A DNA stretch of 64,000 nucleotides from Prunella strophiata (GCA_036583965.1 JAZBQD010000005.1:1227456-1291455), one strand, 5' to 3'. Shown: positions 1-11,589, numbered from the stretch's first letter. Program-made: numbers and translations. Notes: generated by a model not told the origin, from the letters alone.

Positions 1-1278
<1,278 letters not shown>

Positions 1279-1659
1279 GGTGGGGGGGGTCAGGACCCCC
1301 GGGATCCGCGGAGGGAAAGGGGGAGGGGCGGTGCCCCGGGACCCCCGGGGGGTTTTGGGGGCGCCCCTGGGTTTGGCAGAGCCGGGAGGGGTCAGAGCCC
1401 CCCGTGACCCCCAGGGAGGGGCCGTGACCCCCCCGCTGCCCCCCAGCCCTGGCAGTGCCCCTTGGTCCCCTCCCCCTCGGGGGGGGTCAGCAGCCCCCTC
1501 CCCCCAATTATTGCAGGTCCCCCGAACCCCGGGGCTCTCCCCTGGGCTGGGGGCAGCACCTGGAGCTTGAGGGGACCCCCCCACACACCCCGTGCCCCCC
1601 CCCGTGCCCCCCAGAGTCCACCTGGAGCCCCCGGGGGCGCTGCTGGCCCGGAGCGGGGG
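1279..1659. other. Single-copy GC-rich stretch, no gene recognised
   Basis: Non-repetitive sequence between two arrays. It holds short pyrimidine-AG stretches followed by open plus-strand codons (for example after position 1,519 and after 1,613), but no conserved protein segment was recognised, so no exon is called. Confidence 0.5.
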
Positions 1660-2205
1660 GGTCAGGGGTGGCTCGGGGGGGTCTTAGAGGTGGCCTGGGG
1701 GGGGTCAGGGGGAATTTGGGGTGCGGGGACCTCAGGAATGGCCGGGGGGGTCTCAGAGCTGGCCTAGGGGGGGTCAGGGGTGGCCCGGGGGGGGTCTCAG
1801 GGCCGGCCCGGGGGGGTTCGGGGCCGGCCCGGGGGGGTTTGGGGTGCGGGGACCTCAGGAATGGCCGGGGGGGGTCTCAGGGTTGAGTGGGGGGGGTCTC
1901 AGAGCTGGCCTAGGGGGGGTCAGGGGTGGCCCGGGGGGGGTCAGGGCCGGTCCATGGGGGGTTTGGGGTGCGGGGACCTCAGGAATGGCCGGGGGGGTCT
2001 CAGGGTTGAGTGGGGGGGGTCTCAGAGCTGGCCTAGGGGGGGTCAGGGGTGGCCCGGGGGGGGTCAGGGCCGGTCCATGGGGGGTTTGGGGTGCGGGGAC
2101 CTCAGGAATGGCCGGGGGGGTCTCAGGGCCGGCCCGGGGGGGTTCGGGGCGGCCGGCCCGGGGGGGTTCTGGGGCCGGCCCCGGGGGGGGTTTGGGGTGC
2201 GGGAC
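1660..2205. repeat. GC-rich minisatellite with about 122-base higher-order unit
   Basis: The block 'TGCGGGGACCTCAGGAATGG' recurs at roughly 1,721, 1,842, 1,970 and 2,090. Smaller GGGGGGGTCAGGG-like units lie between the copies. It is a duplicated composite array with no coding content. Confidence 0.85.
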
Positions 2206-2585
2206 CCCCCCCGCAGCCTCCCCGGCAGGCGCCGAGCGCGGGCCCCCGGGCTGTCAATCAGCCTTTATGTAACGCCGTGGGTGGGAGCGGCGCCCACCTC
2301 GGCTCCGCGGGGTGGGCCAGGTGAGCCCCCCCACCCCCGGGTGCCCCCCCACCCCGGGGTGCCCCCCCCAAACCCGCCCTGCCTCCCCCAGGGCCCCTCG
2401 GGCACCTCCCGTGGCTCTGGGGGGGTCCCTCTGTTTCGCCCCCCCCCAAAACTGGGGGGGCTCCCTCCCCTCTCAGGGGGGTCCCCGGGTTTGCAGCCAC
2501 GGGACCCCCCGGGCTGAGCCCCCCAAACACAGCCGGGGACCCTTGAGGGACAAAAACCCCAAATTCGGGCTCCTCCCGCCCTTTT
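2206..2585 (+). other. Single-copy stretch with one splice-like interval (2,217-2,320)
   Basis: A pyrimidine-rich AG at 2,215-2,216 and a GTGAGC at 2,321-2,326 bracket 104 bases of sequence unlike the flanking arrays, with the motif CTGTCAATCAGCCTTTATG inside. This could be a noncoding exon or a promoter-like island of an unrecognised plus-strand gene. No family was recognised, so this is only a candidate. Confidence 0.25.
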
Positions 2586-3060
2586 TGGGGTCCTCAAAGA
2601 AACTCGGGGGTCCCCAAAGTGATTTTGGGGGTCCTCAAAGTGATTTTGGGCGTCCTCAATCTCATTTGGGGTCTCTCAAACTCATTCTGGGGGGTCTCAA
2701 ACCCATTTGGGGCTTCTCAAACTGATTTGGGGTTTTTCAAACTGATTTTTGGGGTCTCCAACTCGTTTTGGGAGTCTTCAAGCTCATTTTGGGGTTTCTC
2801 AAACTGATTTGGGGATCCTCGAATTGATTTTAGGGGTCTCAAACTCATTGTGGGGGTCTCAAACTCATTTTCGAGGTCCCAAATTCATTTTGGGGTTCCT
2901 CAAATTCATTTTGGGGTTCCTCAAACTCATTTTGGGGGTCCCAAGCTCATTTTGGGGCCACTCAAGCCAATTTTAGGGCCCCCAAACCGCTTTGGGGATC
3001 CTCGAGCTGCTCATTTTGGGCTCCCCCACCGCATTTTGGGGTCCCCAGGGGGGTCCAGAG
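2586..3060. repeat. Diverged minisatellite, TTTTGGGGTCTCAAACTCA family
   Basis: About 18 imperfect units of 25-32 bases built on TTTTGGGGTC(C/T)(T/C)CAAACTCA. The divergence between units is higher than in most other arrays here, suggesting an older array. Confidence 0.85.
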
Positions 3061-4463
3061 CTCCCCAAATCTCCCTCGCTCCTTTTGGGGCTCCCCGATG
3101 GATTTCGGGGTCCATAAAAACCCCCAAACTTTCCTTTTTGTGCCCCGGAACTTTGGGGGGGCTCAGAGCCGGTTCGGGGGGGGGGGAGGGGCGGAGTTTT
3201 GGGGTGGGGGTGGGGCAGGGGGGGGGGTCCGTGGGCAGGGCCGGGTGGGCGCGCGCGAGACAAAAGCGGGGAAGGGAGCGGGGGGGGCTCGGGGGGTCGG
3301 GAACGTTTGGGGCCGTGATTGACGGGAGAGAAAGGAACGGGAGGAGAGGAACAAACCGGGGGAGGGGGCGGCCGAGCCCCCCGGGAGCGCGGCGGGGGCG
3401 CGCCGGGGTCGCTCCGTTCCTCCCGCTGGTAACGGGGAGCTCATTTTGCCTTTTTTTTGTTTAATTTTTTCTTTTCTTTTGTGGCTTTTTTTTTTTTTTT
3501 TTGGTTTTAAGGCGATTTTTGCCCTACGCTTTTCCGGCGCCCCCCAGCCCGGATTTTTGGGGGGGGGTCTCGGTCACGGGTGGGTCCCGGGGGGTGCGGC
3601 GGGCGCTGTCGCCGCGCCCGGTGACCTCATCCCTTGCTCTGCCCCGTGCGCGGAATGGCAACGGCCGCGGCCCGCCTCTCCGCCGTTTAATTCTGCCCGA
3701 CACGGGATGAAATCAAAACACGCGGAGATGGAGGAAAAAAAACCCGGGGGGGGCTCAGGGAGAGGGGGAAACGTGACCGGGAGCGGCCCCGGGGGCGAGC
3801 GGGAGGATGGAAACTTAGGCACGGCCCCAGCGGGACGGAGCGGATCTGGCAGGGGGAAAATCCCTATGGAGAGCCCGCGTCCTGACCCCCCCCGTGCGAC
3901 CCCCGGACCCTCCCGTGCGACCCCCGGACACCACCCCCGACCCCCCCTTCGCCCGGAATCCCGGAACGTCCCCGGGGGGGTCCCAGGGCAGGCGGACCCC
4001 AATAATGCTGAGAGGTGAATTTGGGGTGAAAAGAAGAATTTTTAGTGACAGCAGCGACAGCGTGGGGGACCCTGGGGACATTTGGGGACATTTGGGGGCA
4101 CGGTTGGTGGCCAGCCAGCGGTGAGGGGGATGTGGGAGGGTGGGGGGCGCGGGTGGGACATTTGGGGAGGGACAGGGGGGGACAGGGAGGGGATTTGGGG
4201 GTCCTGGGGGGACAAGGAGGAGGAGCTTGGGGGCGGGGGGTCCGGGGGGGGTCGGGCTGGGGAATTTGGGAGGGGCAACGGGGCCGGGGTCCTCTGGGTG
4301 GAAAACGGGGGTCGCGGCGAGGCTTGGGTGGGTCCGGGGGTCCCGGTCAGTGCCGGGGGTCCAGGGGTCCCGGTCCAGTGCCGGGGGGTCCCGGCACACC
4401 TGGCGGGGTCCAGGGGGGTCCCGGGGGTCGCGGTCAGTGCCGGGGGGGTCCCGGGGGTCGCGG
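3061..4463. other. Downstream flank / possible 3' UTR of NCKAP1L
   Basis: Mostly single-copy sequence, read as the 3' flank of the minus-strand NCKAP1L gene. ATTAAA (a common weak polyadenylation signal) occurs on the minus strand at 3,686-3,691, about 775 bases after the stop codon, beside T-rich tracts at 3,455-3,505. The block around 3,620-3,740 is less repetitive and less G-rich than its surroundings. No other gene is recognised. Confidence 0.4.
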
Positions 4464-4589
4464 TCAGTGCCGGGGGTCCCGCGGTCCGGGGGGCTCCCGG
4501 CACACCTGGCGGAAGGCGTTGCGCAGCAGCACGTAGGGGAAGCAGCTCTCCAGCATGTCCAGCGTCAGGAAGGAGGATTCGGCCACGAT
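4464..4589 (-). CDS. NCKAP1L: NCKAP1L last coding exon
   Basis: Acceptor CCCCAAAG precedes ATCGTGGCC. 41 codons plus TGA (4,464-4,466), phase 0. It starts IVAESSF and contains the family signature [13 protein letters not shown]. The final ten or so residues (after FRQV) are Pro/Arg rich and not conserved with mammals. Confidence 0.92.
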   Translation of the reverse strand: MVAESSFLTLDMLESCFPYVLLRNAFRQVCREPPGPRDPRH

Positions 4590-7500
4590 CTTTGGGGTGG
4601 GGGGCACCCATCAGCACCCATCAGCACCCATCAGCACCCATCAGCACCCATCGGCACCCATTAGCACCCATCAACACCCATCGGCACCCATCGGCACCCA
4701 TCAACACCCATCAACACCCATCGGCACCCATCGGCACCCATTAGCACCCATCAACACCCATCGGCACCCATCAACACCCATCAACACCCATCGGCACCCA
4801 TCGGCACCCATCAACACCCATCGCACCCATCGGCACCCATCGGCACCCATTAGCACCCATCGGCACCCATCAACACCCATCGGCACCCATCGGCACCCAT
4901 CGGCACCCATCGGCACCCATCGGCACCCATCGGCACCCATTAGCACCCATCGGCACCCATCAGCACCCATCGGCACCCATCGGCACCCATCGGCACCCAT
5001 CAGCACCCATCGCACCCATCAGCACCCATCAGCACCCATCAGCACCCATCGGCACCCATCAGCACCCATCAGCACCCATCGGCACCCATTAGCACCCATC
5101 AACACCCATCGGCACCCATCGGCACCCATCACACCCATCGGCAACCCATCGGCACCATCGGCACCCATCAACACCCATCGGCACCCATCAGCACCCATCG
5201 GCACCCATCAACACCCATCGGCACCCATCGGCACCCATCAACACCCATCGGCACCCATCAGCACCCATCAGCACCCATCAGCACCCATCAGCACCCATCA
5301 GCACCCATCGGCACCCATCAGCACCCATCAGCACCCATCGGCACCCATTGGCACCCATCAACACCCATCGGCACCCATCAGCACCCATCAGCATCCCCTC
5401 CCTCCCTCCCGACACCCCCGAGGCTCCCCCGGCCCGGCTCAGATTGAAATATTTCAAATATTTCAAATATTTCAAATATTTCAAATATTTGCATTTCAAT
5501 TGCTCCGGACCGGGCCGGCGCTCCCGGAACAATCCCGAGGGGGTCGGGGGGGAGATGAGACCCGCCCCCCCCCCCCGACACGGCCGGAGCCGCCGGGATT
5601 GGGGAGGGGGCTGGAGAACACTCGGGGACATCCCTGAGCCCACCCGGGGGGGACAGCGGGAACGGACCAGGGACACCGGGAACGGCCCTGGGGACATCGG
5701 GGACCACCCTGGGGACATCGGGACCCCAGAACCCACCCAAGGGGACCCCTGAGCCCACCCAGGAGACATCAGGAACCGCCCAGGGGACATCGGGAACTGG
5801 CCAGGGCCGCCCCAGAGTCCCCCCCAGGTGTCCCCAATGTCCCCAAGTGTCCCCAGTGTCCCCGGTGTCCCCCCCAGGTGTCCCCCCAGGTGTCCCCAGT
5901 GTCCCCCCAGGTGTCCCCAGTGTCCCCGGTGTCCCCAGTGTCCCCGTACCAGGTGCAGCAGCAGCACGATCGAGTCCTGGTTCCGCGCCCGCGCCTTGTC
6001 CGGCTCCTGGGCCAGCTGCAGGAGGCTGCTGGAGGCCAGCTGGGGACAGAGGGGACAGAGGGGGACAGTCAGGGACAGCGGGGACAGCGAGGACAGTGAC
6101 AGGGCCAGGGACAGCGGGGACAGTGGGGACAGGGCCAATGTGGACAGGGCCAGCCCCGGGAGGGGACAGGAACAGGGTCAGGGACAATGGGGACATCGAC
6201 AGCGGGGACAGCAGGACAGGGTTGGGGACAGCAGGGACAATGCCAGCCCCGGGAGGGGACAGGGCCAGCCCCGGAGGGGACAGTGCCAGCCCGGGAGGGG
6301 ACATGCCAGCCCCAGAGGGGACAGGGCCAGCCCCAGAGGGGACAGGGCCATCCCCGGAGGGGACATGCCAGCCCCGGAGGGGACATGCCAGCCCCAGAGG
6401 GGACAGTGCCGGCCCCGGAGGGGACAGTGCCATCCCCGGAGGGGACATGCCAGCCCCGGAGGGGACATGCCAGCCCCGGAGGGGACAGGGCCAGCCCCAG
6501 GAGGGGACAGGGCCAGCCCCGGAGGGGACATGCCAGCCCCGGAGGGGACAGGGCCGGCCCAGGAGGGGACGGGGCCAGCCTGGGAGGGGACAGGGCCAGC
6601 CTGGGAGGGGACAGTGCCAGCCCCGGAGGGGACATGCCAGCCCCGGAGGGGACAGGGCGGGGCTCACCAGCAGGAACTCCTTCAGGTGCGTCTCGATGTT
6701 CTTGCCGTGCACGGTGAAGAGCGCGGCCGAGAGCTGCACGATGGCCTTGGCCAGGCAGTGCAGGTTGTTGTTGTGGCCTGGGGACAGCAGGGGGACACCA
6801 AAGGGACAAGGGTTGGGAGTGAATAAAGATGGGGACATGGGAAGATTGGGGATTCAGGAGGTTGGGGACACGGGAAGGTGATGGGGACACAGGAGGGTTG
6901 GGGACACAGGAGGGTTGGGGACAATCCAGAGTCTCCACTGTGCCACCTCCCTTGGTGACAGTCCTGGTGTCCCCTCAAACCCTCTGCTGTGACGATGGGA
7001 CAGTGAACTGCCAGCATGGGGACATGGGGACATGGGGACATGGGGACACTGCGGGACACTGGGGACACTGGGGACATGGGGACACTGCGGGACACTGGGG
7101 ACACTGGGGACATGGGGACATGGGGACACTGCGGGACACTGGGGACACTGGGGACACTGGGGACACTGGGGACATGGGGACACTGCGGGACACTGGGGAC
7201 ACTGGGGACACTGCGGGACACTGCGGGACACTGGGGACATGGGGACACTGCGGGACACTGCGGGACACTGGGGACACTGGGGACACTGGGGACACTGCGG
7301 GACACTGCGGGACACTGGGGACACTGGGGACACTGCGGGACACTGCGGGACACTGCGGGACACTGGGGACACTGGGGACATGGGGACACTGCGGGACACT
7401 GCGGGACACTGCGGGACACTGCGGGACACTGCGGGACACTGCGGGACACTGGGGACATGGGGACACTGGGGACACTGCGGGACACTGCGGGACACTGCGG

Positions 7501-8327
7501 GACACTGCGGGACACTGCGGGACACTGCGGGACACTGCGGGACACTGCGGGACACTGGGGACACTGGGGACATGGGGACATGGGGACACTGCGGGACACT
7601 GCGGGACACTGGGGACACTGCGGGACACTGCGGGACACTGCGGGACACTGGGGACACTGGGGACATGGGGACATGGGGACATGGGGACACTGCGGGACAC
7701 TGGGGACATGGGGACATGGGGACATGGGGACACTGCGGGACACTGGGGACACTGGGGACACTGCGGGACACTGGGGACACTGGGGACACTGGGGACACTG
7801 CGGGACACTGGGGACACTGGGGACATGGGGACATGGGGAACTGGGGGGGTTCTGTGTCCCCAAATGGGGGTCTGGGGGTGCCCCGGGGGGGTTCCTGTGT
7901 CCCCAAATGGGGGTCTGGGGGTGCCCCGGGGGGGTTCCTGTGTCCCCAAATGGGGGATCCTGTGTCCCCAAATGGGGGATCCTGTGTCCCCAAATGGGGG
8001 TCTGGGGGTGTCCCGGGGTCTGGGGGTGCCCCGGGGGGGTTCCTGTGTCCCCAAATGGGGGTCTGGGGGTGTCCCGGGGTCTGGGGGTGCCCCAGGGGGG
8101 GTTCCTGTGTCCCCAAATGGGGGTCTGGGGGTGCCCCAGGGGGGGGTTCCTGTGTCCCCAAATGGGGGTCTGGGGGTGTCCCGGGGTCTGGGGGTGCCCC
8201 GGGGGGGGGTTCCTGTGTCCCCAAATGGGGGTCTGGGGGTGCCCCGGGGGGGGTCCCACCTCCCTGAGGCCCTGCTGGGCCATGGCACGGAAGCTCAGGA
8301 TCTCCCCGATGATGGTCCTTCTTCTCC
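4464..8327 (-). CDS. NCKAP1L: NCKAP1L (HEM1), 3' part, four recognisable exons
   Basis: Haematopoietic NCK-associated protein 1-like is the blood-cell HEM-family subunit of the WAVE regulatory complex, which passes Rac signals to Arp2/3 actin assembly in the cytoplasm. Four minus-strand exons with correct splice sites match the C-terminus of the family: 8,260-8,327 (TIIGEILSF block), 6,668-6,777 ([18 protein letters not shown]), 5,950-6,039 ([12 protein letters not shown]) and 4,464-4,589 ([19 protein letters not shown], then stop). FLTLDMLES resembles HEM1 more than NCKAP1, which reads FLTMDLLES. The roughly 90 residues expected between the first two exons are absent. The interval 6,778-8,259 holds only repeats. 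The 5' two thirds or more of the gene are not in the window. The gene ends at an LTR fragment and scaffold gap on its 5' side. Confidence 0.9.
4605..5392. repeat. 12-base minisatellite CACCCATCGGCA (NCKAP1L last intron)
   Basis: About 65 copies of CACCCATC(G/A)(G/A)CA, with a few copies shortened by 1-3 bases. It fills the 3' end of the intron immediately upstream of the last NCKAP1L exon. Confidence 0.95.
5440..5497. repeat. Short AT-rich repeat, AATATTTCA units
   Basis: Five tandem copies of an 11-base AAATATTTC-type unit inside the same intron. It is a conspicuous AT patch in GC-rich sequence. Confidence 0.9.
5825..5947. repeat. GTGTCCCCAGT short tandem units
   Basis: Imperfect tandem GTGTCCCC(A/C)(A/C)GT units lie directly against the donor of the 5,950-6,039 exon. 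Confidence 0.8.
5950..6039 (-). CDS. NCKAP1L: NCKAP1L exon, [12 protein letters not shown] block
   Basis: Exactly 30 codons, phase 0 at both ends, with CCCCAG acceptor and GTACGG donor. Encodes [15 protein letters not shown] through LLLHL, colinear with NCKAP1 family residues just before the C-terminal IV(A/Q)ES segment. Confidence 0.92.
6040..6667. repeat. 20-base minisatellite AGCCCCGGAGGGGACATGCC (NCKAP1L intron)
   Basis: Tandem CAGCCCCGGAGGGGACATGC-like units, preceded by GGGACAG units. The array spans nearly the whole intron between two NCKAP1L exons. Confidence 0.9.
6668..6777 (-). CDS. NCKAP1L: NCKAP1L exon, HCLAKAI block
   Basis: 110 bases with CCCCAG acceptor and GTGAGC donor. It reads [20 protein letters not shown] then [17 protein letters not shown], matching the family's HCNNIHCLAKAI motif. 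It splices in frame to the 5,950-6,039 exon. Confidence 0.92.
7016..7842. repeat. Minisatellite GGGACACTG / CGGGACACTG / GGGACATGG
   Basis: Interleaved 10-12 base units (GCGGGACACT, GGGGACACT, GGGGACATG) in variable order. The array sits where one or two conserved NCKAP1L exons are expected. Confidence 0.95.
7843..8258. repeat. About 42-base minisatellite with CCCCAAATGGGGGTCTGGGG
   Basis: Eight or so units of GTTCCTGTGTCCCCAAATGG plus GGGTCTGGGGGTGCCCCGGG, some with internal duplication. The array abuts the donor of the upstream NCKAP1L exon. Confidence 0.9.
8260..8327 (-). CDS. NCKAP1L: NCKAP1L exon, TIIGEILSF block (5' boundary uncertain)
   Basis: Encodes [12 protein letters not shown] then [10 protein letters not shown] with a GTGGGA donor, matching the family's TIIG-ILSFRSLAQEALRD segment. 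The acceptor is weak (CACTGGAG, no pyrimidine tract), because LTR-like sequence begins within about 20 bases upstream. The true exon start may have been replaced by that insertion. The next exon in the family is missing. Confidence 0.8.
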
Positions 8328-8340
8328 CTCCAGTGATGAA

Positions 8341-8806
8341 TAGTACAGGCTGATCCTTTCAATTCACTGGGCCAATTGTGAATGGGTAACAAAGGGGGGA
8401 AATGTATGAAGTGAAATCCCTTACAATTTTAGTTTGGTTTGTGTACAAGGTTCTACTTTGCCACACTGTTATTTTTGTGTGTACTGGTTTCCCTATTTCT
8501 CGAGTTTAATTAATGAAAGGACTAGAAAAGCAAAACCGCATCAGATCACATCATTCAACATTCCCTTAAAATATGTGTGTGACTGAAGATTACTTACTGT
8601 GGTGGACAATTTGCCAGTGACCGAAAGTGGTGAGTGATTTTCGAACAATTGATCAATCCACAAATGATTTTTTGCTGTCTCAGGTTTTGCCTCATTCTTT
8701 GCTTTATTCTGGGACTAGGAAAAACTCATTGAGGATGAATAAGTATTTGGCAGGCCCTGTGAAAGAAAAAGGAAATGGCTTTCAGGACCTTCACAGCTGG
8801 TGCACA
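8341..8806 (+). mobile_element. LTR-retrotransposon-like fragment (PPT plus LTR start)
   Basis: Base composition changes sharply to AT-rich. A purine run AAAGGGGGGAAA (about 8,391-8,402) is followed at once by TGTATGAAGTG, the arrangement of a polypurine tract and an LTR 5' end. About 400 bases of LTR-like sequence continue to the scaffold gap. No retroviral coding frame is visible. The roughly 60 bases before the purine run would be the 3' end of the internal region, and these run straight into the NCKAP1L exon. Element class is not assigned. Confidence 0.5.
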
Positions 8807-9306
8807 NNNNNNNNNNNNNNNNNNNNNNNNNNNNNNNNNNNNNNNNNNNNNNNNNNNNNNNNNNNNNNNNNNNNNNNNNNNNNNNNNNNNNNNNNNNNNN
8901 NNNNNNNNNNNNNNNNNNNNNNNNNNNNNNNNNNNNNNNNNNNNNNNNNNNNNNNNNNNNNNNNNNNNNNNNNNNNNNNNNNNNNNNNNNNNNNNNNNNN
9001 NNNNNNNNNNNNNNNNNNNNNNNNNNNNNNNNNNNNNNNNNNNNNNNNNNNNNNNNNNNNNNNNNNNNNNNNNNNNNNNNNNNNNNNNNNNNNNNNNNNN
9101 NNNNNNNNNNNNNNNNNNNNNNNNNNNNNNNNNNNNNNNNNNNNNNNNNNNNNNNNNNNNNNNNNNNNNNNNNNNNNNNNNNNNNNNNNNNNNNNNNNNN
9201 NNNNNNNNNNNNNNNNNNNNNNNNNNNNNNNNNNNNNNNNNNNNNNNNNNNNNNNNNNNNNNNNNNNNNNNNNNNNNNNNNNNNNNNNNNNNNNNNNNNN
9301 NNNNNN
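8807..9306. other. Scaffold gap, exactly 500 N
   Basis: 500 N, the same length as the second gap, so it is a nominal placeholder. Most of NCKAP1L should lie beyond this point, so the gap may stand for a large distance or a wrong join. Confidence 0.99.
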
Positions 9307-10128
9307 GGCAGGATCTGCACGTTTTGATTGGGCGATCTGCAGCGTTTTGGGGCAGATCTGCAGCGTTTTAGGGCCGATCTCAACGCGGCCATCCCCTCAT
9401 CCCACCAGGGGGAATTGGGACCAGCCGAACCCATCCCCTCACCCCAAAACCGATCCCTCCCCGCCCTCCCCCCCCCCGATTTCCCATCCTCCGCCAGACC
9501 CCCGGTGCTCCGCCAGGAGTTAATTGGGGCCGCGTGGTCCTTTGGGGATAGGACAGCAATTAACACCCTAATCCCGCCCGGGAGCCCCATCACGCATATT
9601 AAAAGTGGGATTTTCCGCGTGGGATGGTCGGGAAAGGGGAGCAGCACTTCCAGCAAAGCTGCTTAGGGGCTAAAGCTTTATGGAATGAGCCAGGGGCCGT
9701 GATGGGATTTGGGGGGGCCGATTAACGGGGACCCGGGGCTGCCACCGAGGGCAAGGGAGGCTCGGGGAGGGAAAATCTCAGTCTGGGAATGGCCAGCCCC
9801 CTTTGTCACCCCCAGTGCGGCAGTCAGGGTGGATGGGGTGACAGGAAGGGGTTCAGGAGTGGGGATAACCCTGAAATGGGGTGGCTGGAAGCTCTGGGAA
9901 TGTTGCTGGAGCTCAGGGAGAGGCAAAAAATTCACTGGAAACTGAGAGGGAAATAGGTGGGGAAAAGGAATCCATAGGTGCTGGGAGCAGGCAGAAGCTG
10001 CCGGGGTGTCTGGAGGGAGATTTTCTGAGGGAAATCTGAGGATTTTCCCTCTGAGGAAAATCCTGAGAGGGAATTCTGAGGATTCTCCCTCTGGGATCCA
10101 GCCCCACGTCCCCGTCCCTCCCTTGCAG
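9307..10128 (+). promoter_or_regulatory. NEUROD4 promoter / 5' noncoding region
   Basis: Single-copy sequence upstream of the NEUROD4 coding exon. ATATTAAAAG at 9,596-9,605 could act as a TATA element. TAATCC (OTX/CRX-type site) lies at 9,569-9,574 beside CAATTAA. The family normally has a noncoding first exon and an intron ending just before the start codon, and a good acceptor (CCCTCCCTTGCAG) ends here at 10,128. The transcription start and first-exon donor cannot be fixed. Confidence 0.5.
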
Positions 10129-11112
10129 ATGCCCCAGAGCTGCTCCAAGCCCTCGGACATGGCCGAGCTCGTCAGCAGCCAGGCCTGGCTGGATGAAATG
10201 CCGGCAGCCAAGGCCGAGCTGAAGGAGGGCGACGCCCGGAGCGCTCCCTTCGCCCTGGGGCCGGCCCTGACCCAGGAGCACGACAGCGTGGAGGAGGAGG
10301 AGGAGGAGGAAGAGGAGGGCGAGAAGCCCAAGAGGAGGGGCCCGAAGAAGAAGAAGATGACCAAGGCCAGGCTGGAGCGGTTCCGGGCGCGGCGGGTCAA
10401 GGCCAACGCCCGCGAGCGCACGCGGATGCACGGCCTGAACGACGCCCTGGACAACCTGCGCCGGGTCATGCCCTGCTACTCCAAAACGCAGAAGCTCTCC
10501 AAGATCGAGACGCTGCGCCTGGCCAGGAACTACATCTGGGCCCTGTCCGAGGTGCTGGAGACGGGGCAGACGCCCGAGGGGAAGAGCTTCGTGGAGATGC
10601 TGTGCAAGGGGCTGTCGCAGCCCACCAGCAACCTGGTGGCCGGCTGCCTGCAGCTGGGCCCGCAGCCGCTCTTCCTGGAGAAGCACGAGGAGAAGCCCTG
10701 CGAGCCGGCCCTGGCCGGCCACTCCTTTGGCTACCAGGGGCTGCCCAGCCCCCCCTACGGCTCCATGGAGTCCCACCTGCTGCACCTGAAGCCGCCGGCC
10801 TTCAAGAGCCTGGTGGAGGCTTCCTTCGGGAGCCACCCCTCGGACTGCTCCACGCCCCCCTACGAGGGGCCCCTGACGCCGCCGCTGAGCATCAGCGGGA
10901 ACTTCTCCCTGAAGCAGGACGGCTCCCCCGAGCTGGACAAGCCCTACCCCTTCATGGCCCACTACCCCCAGGTCAGCCTGGCCGGGGCCCACGGGCACGG
11001 CCCCCTGTGCCAGGGCTCCGTGCCCCGCTACGAGCTCCCGCTGGACGTCGCCTTCGAGTCCTTCCCGCCCCACGCGGCCGGGGCCCAGCTCGGCGCCATC
11101 TTCAACGAGTAA
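10129..11112 (+). CDS. NEUROD4: Neurogenic differentiation factor 4 (NeuroM/ATH-3)
   Basis: Proneural bHLH transcription factor that dimerises with E-proteins and binds E-boxes in the nucleus to drive neuronal differentiation. The frame gives 327 residues; the mammalian protein is about 331. The ATG at 10,129 directly follows a CTTGCAG acceptor, the usual structure of this gene, so upstream in-frame ATGs (10,006) are rejected. An acidic run lies at residues 55-65, the nuclear signal GPKKKK at 71-76, and the bHLH at about 90-143 ([20 protein letters not shown], then [18 protein letters not shown]). The Neuro_bHLH region follows with [20 protein letters not shown] and [20 protein letters not shown]. 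The [18 protein letters not shown] run and the [11 protein letters not shown] start separate it from NEUROD1, NEUROD2 and NEUROD6. The ORF is intact and uninterrupted. Confidence 0.97.
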   Translation: MPQSCSKPSDMAELVSSQAWLDEMPAAKAELKEGDARSAPFALGPALTQEHDSVEEEEEEEEEGEKPKRRGPKKKKMTKARLERFRARRVKANARERTRMHGLNDALDNLRRVMPCYSKTQKLSKIETLRLARNYIWALSEVLETGQTPEGKSFVEMLCKGLSQPTSNLVAGCLQLGPQPLFLEKHEEKPCEPALAGHSFGYQGLPSPPYGSMESHLLHLKPPAFKSLVEASFGSHPSDCSTPPYEGPLTPPLSISGNFSLKQDGSPELDKPYPFMAHYPQVSLAGAHGHGPLCQGSVPRYELPLDVAFESFPPHAAGAQLGAIFNE

Positions 11113-11589
11113 CGGGGCTGGATGTGGGTTTGGGGTGGGGGGAACGGGGTGAGGAGCTGTGCCCAGCATGGACACGGCCGGGGGAGGGACACGGAGCATC
11201 TCTGCAGGACGTGGCCCTGGAGGTGGCCGGTGTCACCGCGCCGCCGGCCCAGCTGTCCCCAGGAGCCACGGGAACTGTTCTGGACTCTGAGTGGGCACTG
11301 TCACACCCTCCAGAGATGCTCCCAAAGGTGTTTGCACCTCCAGGACGTCCATCCTGGCACCAGGTCCAGCCCTGGGATCGTCCATCCTCTCCCTGTCCCC
11401 CCTGGTGTGGGGACAAACCCCCTCCTGCCCCTTGGGTGACCACTGTCCCTTCCCCATGGGGGGTCCTGGAGTTCCCAGCCCAGCAGTGGCCGGGTGGGAA
11501 CGAGCTGGACACTTGAGGGAAACCAGCACAGAAATTCCCACCCCAACAGAAATTCCCACCCCAGAGAGAAGCTTTTCCTTCTGCCATCA

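Noticed and set aside
1455..1886. Plus frame with LEPPGALLAR-like segment near 1,620 as an exon
   Set aside because: No domain could be recognised and the frame continues into a minisatellite.
8627..9656. Open frames spanning the first N gap
   Set aside because: They are open only because N codons were translated as X.
10006..10128. Upstream in-frame ATG extending NEUROD4 by 41 residues
   Set aside because: The extension lies before a strong CTTGCAG acceptor and is not conserved in the family.
9913..11199. Minus frame of 428 codons over NEUROD4
   Set aside because: Antisense shadow of NEUROD4, a common artefact at GC-rich third positions.
10602..11516. Plus frame of 304 codons overlapping NEUROD4
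   Set aside because: Shadow frame of the GC-rich NEUROD4 coding region.
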